A stretch of DNA of 64,000 nt, taken from Nectonema munidae. Lineage: Eukaryota; Nematomorpha; Nectonematoida; Nectonematidae. The stretch lies in assembly GCA_030549495.1 (NCBI GenBank), contig JAUIRK010000890.1:62001-126000 (forward strand), given 5' to 3'. The notes under the pieces are model-generated. The model saw nothing but the letters and a program-made list of their open reading frames with translations, was not told the DNA's origin and made no database searches. This document shows, piece by piece, positions 43,045-54,399 of the stretch. The translations under genes were made by a program, and so were the position numbers. Numbering within the stretch: the stretch's first letter is position 1; each line of letters opens with the position of its first letter.

Positions 43045-43810
43045 CACTGAGAAAAAAGATTAGTATCACTTAGTAATTAGATTAGTAAAGCTGTTCTCTG
43101 GATTAGTTAGCGATGATTTTACTAACTTTGCCAGTTAAAGCTACGAATTATGCTCTTTCCACAGATATAAGTAAATAAAACATCAGGCAGAGCATTCATT
43201 ATTTTCTTCAATGTTACAAATGTTATGAATTAATAGCAAACACATTATGCACTCATGCAGATCCAGAGAAGGTCTCCTTTCAAGTATAAACAAGGAATTT
43301 AGATGGCGTTAAAAGCAAAGATCTATATGTTTTAATAATAAGTTTTCACAATATATTTTCCATATTGTTTTTAAAGATATCCTTAGAACAAATCATTAAA
43401 AAAATAATTATAGAAAAGAGAATTATGAATATTTGACCATTTAATCAATAAGTGTGTTTTATAAATTAAAAAAAAAATTTTTTTAAGCTTATTTATTTCA
43501 ATTTTCAAATTTAATCTTAATTTATTAAACTCTATGTAAAATTTAGCAAATTTGGCAGCTCTAGTAGTGGACACTTATTTTTACTTACTTTGTTTATCTA
43601 TCATTGAAGTTTAATTGGAAATACTCACTTTATAAATAATTTATGTAGCCGATGTAAAAATTATGACCAACAATTATTCTTAACTTTTTACCAGTTGGGG
43701 TTGGTATAGGTACACTTTTGAACTTGTTAGCCGGACGAATTCTTTCGTGAAAATTTGGTCAAGAACGCTTACTAATTTTATTAGTAGGTAGAACTAATTT
43801 TTTTTCAGTG
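43045..43810. mobile_element. CACTG-ended MITE, SINE-free copy (766 bp)
   Basis: The left end CACTGAGAAAAAAGATTAGT pairs with the reversed right end CACTGAAAAAAAATTAGT. AT flanks both sides. CACTG ends with a very short target duplication are compatible with CACTA/EnSpm-like mobilisation, but no transposase is present. Confidence 0.7.
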
Positions 43811-44189
43811 ATATACTCTTCATTCCAAATTTAATGTATTCAGTAACAAATGTCATAAACAAAAATGGTGATGTACCTAAAAATCTTTGTCAGTGGAAGG
43901 AGAAGACATTTTGACAGGGAATCCAACGCTTTGGGATTTGCCTTGCCTACTTCTCTCCCCAAAAATAAGACCTTCATGATTATTTTGTCCTTTATTCAAA
44001 TCTCTTTTTACTGCATACGTATATTTGCTTTAATCCACTTCTTATAATGTGTAGCTTAACGGTGGTTATTCTAGTCGGATTTCCAATTTTGCAATCTTTA
44101 ACTATCCTGCTATATAATCAATCATATTATTTTCTGAAAAATCGTGCTAGAATCTTCATAATCAAGATTAAGATCAAAACGATGCATGC

Positions 44190-44310
44190 AAAGGTAAAAG
44201 TACCGTGGAGTGTTTTCATCGAGAAGACACAATTGCGCCGCTTGTATCGAACTATGAGAAAAGTTGGCTTGATGCGGAATCGAACCCAAGACCTTGAGTC
44301 ATCGAAACTC
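44190..44310 (-). repeat. tRNA-derived SINE, family A
   Basis: On the minus strand: gacctcaag-type head text, B-box gggttcgattcc, then gcatcaagccaac, catagttcgatacaagcgg, cgcaattgtgtcttc and cgatgaaaacactcc. It matches the copy at 50115-50240 almost word for word. Confidence 0.75.
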
Positions 44311-44525
44311 GATTCTAAACAAACGTTATATTAAAAAATGCGTGTAGAGCAGAAATGCAAAACATGCTGCTTTAAGACTACAAGCGGAATTTAATGTTTC
44401 AAATGTGGCCATTTAGAAAGTGATATTGTATAAGTTATGAATAAATCAGCTCATTGAATATTAATTTTAAGTATTGTTGTGAATCAACATTTGACCCGAA
44501 TTTATAATTCTAGTGGAACCAGGCC

Positions 44526-44820
44526 CGTAGCCAGCGAGGGCAGGAGGGGGCCAAGCCCCCCCCCCCCCAACTCAGATTCAGAGCCCCCCTTCCTAACCTA
44601 ATATATTTCGATATCAATAAAGGGTTCAAAAAATGGTTTATTTTTAGACTATATATAAAAATTTGGTACTTATTAGTTATCTCCCTCCCACTTTAATTTT
44701 TTTTTTCAGTAATTTACTAAAAAAAATTTTTTGAATGGGGGAGAGATAACCCATAAGTACCAAAAAAAATTTTGTGAAAATATTTAGCCCCCCCCCCCTC
44801 CCAAATTTTTTTCCAGCCCT
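44526..44820. mobile_element. CAGGCCCGTAGCCAG-ended repeat with internal inverted arms
   Basis: It starts CAGGCCCGTAGCCAG, like the hAT MITE at 19416. It includes a ggagggggccaagccccccc hairpin. Arms around 44664-44696 (tttggtacttattagttatc) and 44736-44768 (gagataacccataagtacca) are inverted copies. The right boundary is not clear. Confidence 0.5.
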
Positions 44821-45689
44821 CCCAATTGAAAAGTCTCATTAATTGTTAGAATTATTTTTTCTCTATCTAATTTAGTTAAAAAAACTACACTTTTCTTTAA
44901 TAGAATTTTGTTAAAAAATATATGCTACCTTTATACACATAACAACATATTGTAAAAACGACATACCACATAATAATAATTGTATTTTTGAACGAAAAAA
45001 ACAAGTTCTTTTTATATGTTCATAATTGTAAAAAAAAAAAAGGAACAAATTATTGAATATAATATGGGAAAAAAATACGCTACTAAATCCTTGAATTTCA
45101 ACAATATAATAAGGAAGACATTATGAAAAACAATGAAGTATAAAAAGGAGAATGAATAGTAGATACAAAAAACACTTTATAAAGTCTATAAACAGATGAT
45201 ATATGTATATATGGTAGAGAAATAAGAGAACAATATTGAAAGAAGACAGTTGATTTGCTTGCTTGTTTTAAGTATTCAATATCAGTTGAGAGGATTGAAG
45301 TCAGTTGAATAGTCAGATATTAAATATCATTAAAAAAAACAAAAAACAGGCAAAGAAAAGCTAGAGTATAAAACTTATGCATATATTCAGTTTCAAATAA
45401 TTATAATATATATTTATAATATGACATATGACAAAACTAGATCCCAAAAAATTATTTGCTCGTTAAATTATTGACGTCAATCTTTTTAATAATAATAATA
45501 ATTTATCCCAAAATTTTTTTTAAATATTGCGTTACGTATTTTATTTATGTCCCTTTCGCATCAAATATACTTAGACGTATTCCCAAAATCTACCATAACT
45601 TTTATCAGCGATTTTAATATGAATTTCACAAAAAGAACTCCTACGAAGTGATTTTCTTAGAGTTCTTGAACGCGAACAACTTATTCCAG
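44821..45689. other. spacer, nothing recognised
   Basis: AT-rich and low complexity. Confidence 0.35.
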
Positions 45690-45693
45690 TTAA

Positions 45694-47996
45694 ACCCTTT
45701 AAAGACTAACGTTCCCTTTTTGGGAACATAAATCAAATTAAATTTAAGAACGAATATTTTAATTTTTATTACTTTTTTTTACATAAATCTAATAAAAAAA
45801 ACAGTACAACAATCTAAAAAAATAAAATGTCTGAAATATTTTTTTATCTATTTTTTTTAGATTTCAAATAAACATTTTTTACTTCTGAACTACAAATTAT
45901 CAAGAGTTAGTTGTGCAAAAAATTTGTCTTCACATTTAAGAGTAATTATTGTATAAAAATCAAAACTTATATATCAATAATATATAAAAAAAATAAAAAA
46001 AAAAAATTTACATAAAGCTTTTTTGTATAACTTTTATGTTCCCAAAATGGGAACTTAGTCAATTCAGTGCTCAAACTGACTAAAAAATTTTAACGTATTT
46101 TTCTATGAAATATTTATTATATTTTTATACTTTTAAAAATTTAACAGTTTTAGATTAAAATGAGTTTTGCAAACGAAAAATTTAAATTTCTTGATAGTGC
46201 TCTGGAGTATATTGAAGACACAGAAGATGAAAGTCTATCTCTTGTGATTGTTCCTCCTGAAAATGAAAAACCAAAGGAAGTGAAGAAGAATATGATGATG
46301 ATATTTTGTTAGAAGAAACGATGCCAAAGGAAGTTTGTGGTGAATTAGAGGTAATGAAAGACGAAGAAAACGAGAGTAATTTTTTTATGAAGAATGATTG
46401 GGATAAAAAGAAGATTTATCACTACAAGCTCATTGTTTTGTTGCTGATAAAATTGGACAACACCACATGGGAAAAGATGCTCATGAAATCTTTGAACTTT
46501 TTTTTACACATGAAATGCTTGATCACATTGTTGAACAAACAAATTTGTATGCAAGAAGAGACAAAAATGAGCCAAATTTCAAGACAAATGAAAATGAAAT
46601 TCGTAAGTTTTTAGGGTTGATTCTTCTAAGTGGTATTCGCGTGCTTCCTTCACAAAATGATTGTTGGTCCACCAATGATTTGTTATCTGCTACCATTTTC
46701 TCGAAAACAATGTCCAGAGATAATTTTAAAAAGATTAAAAAATACATTCATCTTGCTGACAATCAAAACTTAGGCAATTCAAAACTCACCAAGGTGAAAT
46801 CTTTTTTAGATATGTTGAAAAAATCATGTCAACAATTTAGAATTTTCTACGCGTTTTTAATCGTTGATGGTTCCATATAGAGGTCTGCACAGCGCAAAAC
46901 AATTTATAAAAAACAAGCCCATCAAGTTTGGATACAAAATATGGATGATGTGCAGTAGTGAAGGATTTCCATATAATTTTTCAATATATTGCGGAAAATA
47001 AAAGAAGTAGACCTCTTGTTTTCGATTTGTCCAGAAAATGTTTGAGCCTATAAAAGAACCAAATAGACATGTGGTCTTTTTTGACAATTTTTTTACAAGC
47101 TATTCTCTTCTATCGGATTTAGCTTCGAAAAACATAAGAGCGTGTGGTACAATAAGGGAAAATTGAACAATAGAATGCCCTTTGTTGGACTCTAAAGAAT
47201 TGAAGAAGAATGAACGTGGACAGTTTGATTATCGTTCAGACGGTGTTGTTTTTTGTTTGAAATGGAAAGATAGCTCAGTCGTTACTTTAGCAAGCAACTA
47301 TTACGCGTTATCTCCTATAGGCAAAGCTGAAAGAAGATCAAAATCCGAAAAAAGTACAATGATTCTACAACCATATATTGTAAAAATGTACAAAACTGGT
47401 ATGGGTGGAGTAGATCAGTGTGATCGTTTTCTTTCATCATATAGACCTACTTATCTATTGTGGCTTCTTTTAAATTTTTTAAGATAATAAATCAAAATTC
47501 TAAGATATCTCATTTAGAATTCAGAAAAGAAATCACTAGTTATCTTTTGAAATCTGAAACTGAAAGAAAAAGAAAAGGTGGCCATAATGCCCCAGTCCCA
47601 AAAGCAGTAAATCAGTAAATAGAATAAATCACTATTTAGGTGATATAAACCAAGGATGATGTGTAGTTTGCATGAAAAACACGCGGATTTGGTGTTTGAA
47701 ATGTGAAAAAAGACTGCATAAAAAATGTTTTAACGCCTATCGCGTCAAGTGATACTTCTTTTTATTAATTTTCAAAATTTTATTTGTATAAATAAAGTTT
47801 TCGTTTAAAATTTGGATTTTAATTGAATTTTTTGAAAAAACATACTTAACCCTCTAACGTTCCCATTTAAAAATTTCACCCAAAAGTGGAAAATTTTTTG
47901 ATTTTAAATTTTAGTAATACTATATAATACATTAAGGTTATTCTATTTACTTTTTTCAAAAATATTTTTTTATTTCTATATTCCGTCTTTAAAGGG
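45694..47996. mobile_element. complete piggyBac element, inactive (2.3 kb)
   Basis: The left end CCCTTTAAAGAC follows TTAA (45690-45693). The reversed right end is also CCCTTTAAAGAC (ends 47996), followed by TCAT, a degenerate TTAA. Sub-terminal palindromes gttccc-N5-gggaac occur near 45709-45727 and 46038-46054, with a half-site taacgttccc near 47856. It carries one decayed transposase gene. Confidence 0.85.
46160..47752 (+). pseudogene. piggyBac transposase
   Basis: The frame starts at ATG 46160 with an acidic N-terminus (EDTEDESLSL) and shifts frame near 46285 and 46430. The dimerisation/core region follows: EIRKFLGLILLSGIRVLPSQ, WSTNDLL and FKKIKKYIHL. The DDD catalytic region is recognisable: VDG near 46862, MVPYRGLHS, KPIKFGYKIWM, VVFFDNFFTSYSLL and MGGVDQCDRFLSSYRPTY. 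A C-terminal Cys-rich finger (CMKNTRIWCLKCEKRLHKKC) sits at about 47672-47735. Stops near 46878, 47000 and 47166 and several frameshifts make it dead, though all three catalytic Asp positions can still be seen. AATAAA lies at about 47790. Confidence 0.88.
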
Positions 47997-48029
47997 TCAT
48001 TCATGATGCTACAAGGTTAGATTGATTAC

Positions 48030-49450
48030 ACTGGGAAAGAAAATATTCTTGATCTTTTATTTACTAATTACCCTTCTGATATAAGAAACATTTCTAATTT
48101 TCCGCCTTTATCAGGGAGCGATCACTATTCTTTGAAGAGTCATTGTCATATTATATCAAATATTCGCCTTCTATAACATGCAAACTTAATGTCCACCCAT
48201 AGATTATGATAAAATGAGTTAAATCCTCTTTAATGCTAAGTGGAGCCTATATAATGTCTGTACATTTTTAGAGTTTTATCTTTTTTTTTTATGAATGCTG
48301 TCAACAGAGTTGTCGCTCGATATGTGCCTTTAATGAAGAAAAAAGAAACATAATACATATATGACCAGTTCAACCTTTTACACATACAAAAAAAGAAAAA
48401 GCTTTTTGAAAAATACATGACGTTTAAAGATCCTTCAATATTTTCGCAATTCAAATAAATATCAAAAAAGTTAAGATACGAAACAAGAAAAGCAAAGAAG
48501 TCTTTTGAAAGAAATCTTTGGTAGAATATTAAAGACAATCGTAAAAAATTTTGGAGTTACATAAATGCTTAAAAAAATCTAAGTTTAAACAATATAGTCG
48601 ATGAAGGCAAAAACTGCCTAAAATCTAACATTTAAATGGGTGAAACACTGAATCAATACTTTGCTTCTGTTTTCACGGGCCTTCAAATACACCCACCCAA
48701 AGTCGCACCCTAGATCCATTATTATCCGCGAATGAAAGACGTTGTAATCAGTAAGAAGTCTGTACTCTTAAAACTAAAGTCACTTGGGGGTGACAAATCT
48801 CCAAGCATCGACGGTTTACGTCCATAAATTCAAAAGGAATTATCTCAAATTTTAGCATTCCTTAAGCCTTTCAACCTCTCTTTCAAAGAATGAGTTTTAC
48901 TAAAAAACTTGGAAACAGCATTAGTTGTACTCATACACAAATGCTTAAATCCAAACGGTGGATGTTTTGTACTTTGATTTTCGAAAAGCTTTCAAGAGTA
49001 GTTCCACACAAACACTTAATTAAGAAACTGGAATCTATGGTATAAACTCTGTGATCGTTAAGTGTATCAACTATTTTCTAACTAATAGAAACCAACTTGT
49101 GTTTTCTGTGAATGGTCATCTATCTACTTCAAGGAAAGTAACTCTTCAAAATTAAGTCCTATTTCAAATTATTCGCTGGTGATCTTAAATATACTCTGGT
49201 CCTATTTGCGAGTCTAGAATGCCACTTCAAACTCACCTGCTCAATCTTAACGAATGGTGCAATACCTGGTGCATGGATCTCAACTTCTCTAAATGCCACC
49301 ATCTTCAAGTTAGTCTTTAAAACAACTTTACTTACTACATTGGCGGTTATAATGTTAAGCGTGTCACCCAATTTAACGAATTGGGTATCCTTACTGATGA
49401 TAGGCCGTTCGGTAATGTTACAACGCACCCTCCCTGTACTACAGATATGG
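48030..49450 (+). pseudogene. heavily decayed non-LTR retrotransposon
   Basis: Endonuclease C-terminus DLLFTNYPSDIRN and SGSDHYSLKSH at about 48050-48140. Linker text follows (KKSVLLKLKSLGGDKSPSID at about 48750; LNQYFASVFTG). RT debris includes KCINYFLTNRNQLVF (with stops) and a decayed ADDLKYTLV plus LNEWCNTWCMDLNFSKCHHL near 49165-49310, then NELGILTDDRP. Frames change often. The order is EN then RT as in other LINEs of the window. Confidence 0.65.
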
Positions 49451-49827
49451 ACGCTTTAGAAGAAGTGCAGCGCACATGACTACAGCCTGAAACATCATCA
49501 TCAATGAAAACATTCAAACTAATGATGAGATTTTGTCATCGTTCACGCGAAGAGATCAGAGAGCCCAGCAGTCTACATTTATAGAAAGTAGATACAAAAC
49601 ACGCTTTGTAAAAGATTTTTTTAATAGAATTATCTGTGATGTATTCTCCTTCATTAAACATCTTTAAACAGCGCCTAGATTTTCTGTGGAAGGACAAATG
49701 GTTATTTCCTCCCAGCCAATCACATTGACAAGCGTCTTGTACACTCATCTTCAATTTGATGCAATCTTTAAGTAAAATCAGATAGGGAAGAATAATCTTC
49801 CAAAGCTGGACATATTGTAAGGATAGT

Positions 49828-49897
49828 CTCGATCGGGAATCGAACCCAGACCATCTGGATCAAGACACTGCGTTCCTACCATTAGGCCATCTGCCGA
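49828..49897 (-). repeat. tRNA-like SINE head
   Basis: On the minus strand: A-box-like tggcctaatggtagg and B-box gggttcgattccc. The 5' and 3' acceptor arms do not pair and the anticodon arm is not convincing, so this reads as a SINE head and not a working tRNA gene. Confidence 0.6.
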
Positions 49898-50114
49898 TAA
49901 TGCGATAATGAAGAGATAAAATAGAAAAGATAAGATCTCAACATCCTCTTATTTTGAACTAAATTCATTCTTGAAAATTTTGTTAAATTTAGTGGAAATT
50001 ATATGTAATGCATTTAAAATTGGAAATTAAGGTTTTTTTCGATGACAACTTTTATTTTCTGTTTTTACTACTTATTTAAAGAAAGAGGCGTGATTAAGGT
50101 TGGTTATATACTGT

Positions 50115-50240
50115 GTTTCGATATCTCAAGGTTTTGGGTTCGATCCCGCATCAAGCCTACTTTCCTCATAGTTTGATACAAGCAGTGCAATTGTGCCTTC
50201 TCGATGAAAACACCCCATGCTACCTTTACCTTTTTTAAAA
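50115..50240 (+). repeat. tRNA-derived SINE, family A
   Basis: The B-box gggttcgatcccg follows a ctcaagg motif. The body has catcaagcctac, catagtttgatacaagcag, tgcaattgtgccttc and cgatgaaaacacccc. It is a near copy of the minus-strand element at 44190-44310. Confidence 0.75.
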
Positions 50241-50244
50241 CGAG

Positions 50245-51299
50245 TTTCGTTTTATACCAAATTGTATATTTAGCACATTTTTGTATTTTCTCATATCCTT
50301 TGAGTGTTCATGTCCAGTGTGAGTTCGTCGCAATGATTTTGTATTTTTTTAATTTACACGACCTAAAATAAAATGATTGAAAATACTTTGTTCAAGTTAC
50401 CTTTCTCCCTCATCTATGATTATTATTATTATTGTATTGAATAGCTATATACCTTGTTCTTAATAACTATATACAAGTTGCAATTCCTTTTTCGAACATA
50501 TATTTAAAACTTTTTGCTAAATTAAATCTTCTTTCAAATTTGTTGGAAGCGAACATTTCTGCAAGGTGGGCATTAAATTTAAGATTAAACGCGTTAAAAA
50601 TATTTTCAGAAAAAATTCTATTTTTATTAATTGCTCCGCACATAAAATAAATCTTCTCAAACATCATATTAAAATTTGTTTCAAATGAGATTTAATTTGC
50701 AGATTTTGTCATTAAAAATTATACCTCTTTCCGTATAAATTGTTCATTGAAAAACTCTGAAGCTTCTCATATATGCAATTCTAAAGGATGTTCGCGTTGG
50801 AAGGATTTTTATAATAAACTGAAAGCTTTTTAACTTTATAATAACTGAATGTAGATTTTTTGAACACAGATTTGTTTGATTTTACATCACCCCTCCTCGC
50901 TAATATACACCAATATAACAGTATAACACCCGTTCTTACTTCTTGTTTCACTATCTACCTCTCAAGTATCAAAACTCTTTTTATAAAGTAATTTTAATAT
51001 AACTTAAAGACGTCAATCCTAACCTCCATTTCCTAAACATTTCAAATCCGCGCCTTTTCAAGAAAGAGTTACGTCTATCTTTTTCCTGATCTTTATGACA
51101 TCTTTTTTTATTCGTTTTTGAACGTAGTTCTCGATCAAGCGAGTCTTCCTTTGTACTCCAAAATTTCTCATCTCTGCTTTCATCTTTTTGCTCTTTTCGT
51201 TCGGAGCCGCAAAACAAATTAAATCGTCGATGTCAAAATACTTTTTTTTACTTTACATTAGATTTCATTAAATTCTTATTAAAAACAGCTTCGTTTAAC
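50245..51299. other. spacer, nothing recognised
   Basis: AT-rich with an (ATT)n stretch near 50419-50433. No gene supported; the charged minus-strand frame at 51217-50981 has no recognisable domain. Confidence 0.35.
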
Positions 51300-51520
51300 G
51301 TCCTTTGTTTCCGAATCCACAAGGCCCACAGACACACATAACTTTGTAGAACTTTTTATTTGAACCGTCGTGGATTTTTTGACCGGATGCCCTTCCTGAC
51401 GTCAACCGGGTCGCATCAAATTAAACAACAAGACATTTTATTTTGGGTACATCAGGATTCGAACAACCCGAGACTTTTGGAATGAAATCTCTGAGGTCTA
51501 ACCACAATGCCATCGTCGCC
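51300..51520 (-). repeat. third SINE family, with a G+C-rich core
   Basis: The minus-strand head starts near 51520 (ggcgacgatggcattgtgg) with the B-box-like ggttgttcgaatcc. The body core at 51407-51381 reads ggttgacgtcaggaagggca followed by tccggtc. From memory, this ccggatgcccttcctgac wording occurs in SINEs of very different animals. The tail end near 51300 is uncertain. Confidence 0.6.
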
Positions 51521-51719
51521 TCATTAAACTTTAATTTGATTCAACTTAGCCATTATATTCTTTGATAAAATACTGATGACTTGATGTGGAATGTAATTAA
51601 GATAACAAGATATGCACGTGATTTAATCTACTTTAATATGGTCAAATCATGAATTTACCTTTTTAGTATTAAAACATTTATATTTGATAAGTTTGTACAA
51701 GGATAGTTTGACTTTGCAC

Positions 51720-51731
51720 CTTATATAAAAA
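51720..51731 (+). promoter_or_regulatory. possible TATA box of the transporter gene
   Basis: ttatataaaaag lies 31 bp before the ATG at 51762. A start about 25-30 bp downstream would leave a leader of only some 10-15 bases. An alternative is a 3' splice site (tttcctgaaag) at 51755-51756. Confidence 0.4.
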
Positions 51732-51761
51732 GAAAGTCATCTTACGTTTCCTGAAAGCAAA

Positions 51762-53006
51762 ATGACAGAGACAGCGACAGCCAAAATTTTCTACTCCCTA
51801 ATCATTTTCTCTTCTTTCCTGAGCAAGTTGGTTGGGGATTCCTTTGGCTACTGCTTGCCCTTGATTGCGTACTTTTTGGCGAAGTCTCTTTCCTGGAACA
51901 AAGTAAACTCTTCAATCCTAACCACCATTTACTGGTCCCTTCCGCAAGTGATGTGTCCTCTCGTTTCAAAATTTGTCGTAAAGAGATTGGGCACTATGAT
52001 CTCGATTCAAATAGCCTCCTTACTCGCAGGCATCGGCCTTCTGCTCGCCTCCTACTTCAAAAGTTTTCTGCTTCTTCTCATTTGCATTTCAATTCTTCCC
52101 TCTCTTGCTCACTCCATCATCATAATTTCAACGCAGATTGCTGCATTTCAAAGCTTTCAAAGGTTTCGCGGGTTATCCCTAGGCATAATGTTTATGAGTA
52201 ATTCTTTGGCTTCCTTCTCCTCTTTCTTCATTGCCGATCTTCTGGAAATCCATGACTGGACATTTGTCATCCTCCTCTATTCTTTATTCTTTTCCTCGCT
52301 AACTCCCTTTGCATTCTTTATTAGAAAGCCAAGAAAAAATGTTAAAAAAAGATGCACATACGATACGCAAACACATGGTGGTGATCCTCTTATATCTGAA
52401 AATAAAGGCGATATTAAAGCGAAAAGTGAGTCTTCTTTAAGGCACACATGTAAGCGAGTCGACATTTTTCTTTACTTAGCGTCCATCTTTTTTGTGTATT
52501 TTGCGTGCACCCCATTGTTTTTGTACACATTTGAAGTTGTGATTCAAAATAAGCTGCATTCCTCGTATGCATTCGTTCTATACATTTGCGGCGTATCCAA
52601 TGCATTTTTCAGTCTCATATCTGGCTTCGCTTACGATTACTTCAAATTATCCAGCCATCACATTTACTTACTCTGCATTTTTGCGTTTATTCTTCTAACG
52701 CTGTATCTCTCGTTTACGTTAACGTTGTTTTCAGTCACGATTTTTTCAATTGGGTTAGGAGGTTTTACAGCTCCAATCTACGTTTATGATTCCATCAACA
52801 TATCCAAGATGTTGGGGAAAAATAAAGAACATTTCAGTGGTGTTTTGTCACAGAGTTACTTTTTACAAGGATTTGCTACCCTTTTGTCCTCACTATTTTT
52901 TTCTATTCTCCTACACAATTATCACTCTTATCATCTCATCTATTTCTTTTCGACTTCTTTTTTTGCAATCGCTTTTATACTACAAAGTGCTTCCATTTTA
53001 ATTTAG
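51762..53006 (+). CDS. MFS transporter, monocarboxylate-transporter (SLC16) like
   Basis: 414 codons in a single open frame with about twelve hydrophobic helices. The long cytoplasmic loop (about residues 188-232, basic, KPRKNVKKRC) lies between helices 6 and 7, as in MFS proteins. Helix 1 has GDSFGYCLPL, a relaxed version of the SLC16 signature. Helix 5 is preceded by FQRFRGLSLGIMFMSNSLAS, matching the SLC16 motif around R-LA-G. The C-terminus is short. The likely role is proton-linked transport of small monocarboxylates or related solutes across a membrane; the substrate is not predictable. It lacks introns, and its coding G+C is above background. Vertebrate SLC16 proteins are usually somewhat longer (about 430-500 residues). 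Confidence 0.82.
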   Translation: MTETATAKIFYSLIIFSSFLSKLVGDSFGYCLPLIAYFLAKSLSWNKVNSSILTTIYWSLPQVMCPLVSKFVVKRLGTMISIQIASLLAGIGLLLASYFKSFLLLLICISILPSLAHSIIIISTQIAAFQSFQRFRGLSLGIMFMSNSLASFSSFFIADLLEIHDWTFVILLYSLFFSSLTPFAFFIRKPRKNVKKRCTYDTQTHGGDPLISENKGDIKAKSESSLRHTCKRVDIFLYLASIFFVYFACTPLFLYTFEVVIQNKLHSSYAFVLYICGVSNAFFSLISGFAYDYFKLSSHHIYLLCIFAFILLTLYLSFTLTLFSVTIFSIGLGGFTAPIYVYDSINISKMLGKNKEHFSGVLSQSYFLQGFATLLSSLFFSILLHNYHSYHLIYFFSTSFFAIAFILQSASILI

Positions 53007-54206
53007 AATTTACATATGAAATTTTTACCTTATTTTATAAAAGTTATTTTTACTATATCACAGACAAAACTAGAGTTAAAACCAAATCTGACAAAAAAAT
53101 TATAGTATATCCAATTTTTGTCATTTTTCTTAAGTAATGAAAAAATTTCAAAAATTTTATCCGAATCGACCAAATCAAAATTATCCAACAGAATAATTAA
53201 AGAATTTAACCTCCAAGGTTTTTAATGTTGAAATGTACGTTTACATTTATTTACTAGAGTAAGAATCTAAAATTTAGAATTGAAAATTTCAAGAATTTGT
53301 TGTGTTAAAAAACATCCAAATTTCCAGGATCGTACATAGAGTTAAATGCCAACTTTGCAATAACATTTCTGAAAGTGCTTTGATATCTCAAACCAATAAA
53401 TAAGACATTAATAATAATTTGAAAAAGGGCAAGTTTTCGATTTGAGCAAAAAATTCATTAAATTTTGTCGTTTTTCATAAATTAATTATTGTAATATCAA
53501 AAATATATCTCCTTTATAATCTCATCATAGAATAGATGGGATGAGTTGGCGTCGATATTTTTGGGGTATAGCTAGATTTGAAGAGACTTCTTAATTTGTT
53601 TTAAACGGAGAAAAAAGTCGTTGAAATAAAAAAGATAGTTTCAGAGAAATGGTGTTTAAAGTTCCTAACTTACCATTCTATTGGTAGAACTATGAATGTT
53701 TGTGGTGCTCAAGTTTAATTTTAAGAATATGTTGAGAGATAAGATTTCAAAGATTACGCGGTGTGAAGAAATCCTTTATTCCAAAGAGAAACACTATGTA
53801 ATTGGTGAGATCTTTCAGATGAGGAACCAAAAAGGCAAAATGGTTTAGTTGGAAATGAGGTGTAGATGTATTTTAACATAAAGGACTTTAACACAGCCCT
53901 TAAGCCACTGATAAGGAGGAAGGAAAAGCATGTTTAATTTATTGAAGTCTTATGAGTCATGACCAAGAAAAATATTTGAAAGGAACGGAAAGAGAATAAA
54001 TGATTTTTGCCTAAATTTATAGTGATGTACCCTTTAGATCAGAACCAGTTTTGTTATCTGCAAACTCTTTATTGTTCAGCGATTTTATTACACGAACCAA
54101 TGGACAAATTAAAATTTATACTAGAGATATAAAGAGTAAACGAACATTTGTATTTTATGCATGTCCTTTTGTACACACAATACCATTTTAAAAGATGCCT
54201 TCACTG
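53007..54206. other. spacer downstream of the transporter
   Basis: AT-rich; AATAAA at about 53395 is the first plausible poly(A) signal. No other feature. Confidence 0.35.
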
Positions 54207-54260
54207 AGAAAAAAAAATTAGTTCTCCTTACTAATTCAATTAGTAATTCGAAATTGTCAC
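54207..54260. mobile_element. CACTG MITE end (fragment)
   Basis: cactgagaaaaaaaaattag followed by ttctccttactaattcaatt matches the reversed right end of the element at 43045-43810. The partner end is absent. Confidence 0.6.
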
Positions 54261-54399
54261 TAATAAACAGGGACATTTTTATGACAGTAAAAATTAATTT
54301 ATATTCGTAATGGTTGGTAGGTATGTAGAGATGTCAAAGCACTTTCCAAATTTAATTGATATGTTTGCAAATTGCTTGATGGGGGTTGAAGAGAAGAAT

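Noticed and set aside
44047-44334. 95-codon plus-strand frame
   Set aside because: Its second half is a family A SINE read in reverse.
49828-49897. Possible functional tRNA gene
   Set aside because: The A and B boxes are good, but the acceptor arms do not pair and no sound anticodon arm forms; it is better read as a SINE head.
51953-53001. Several frames overlapping the transporter gene on both strands
   Set aside because: Shadows of the 414-codon transporter frame.
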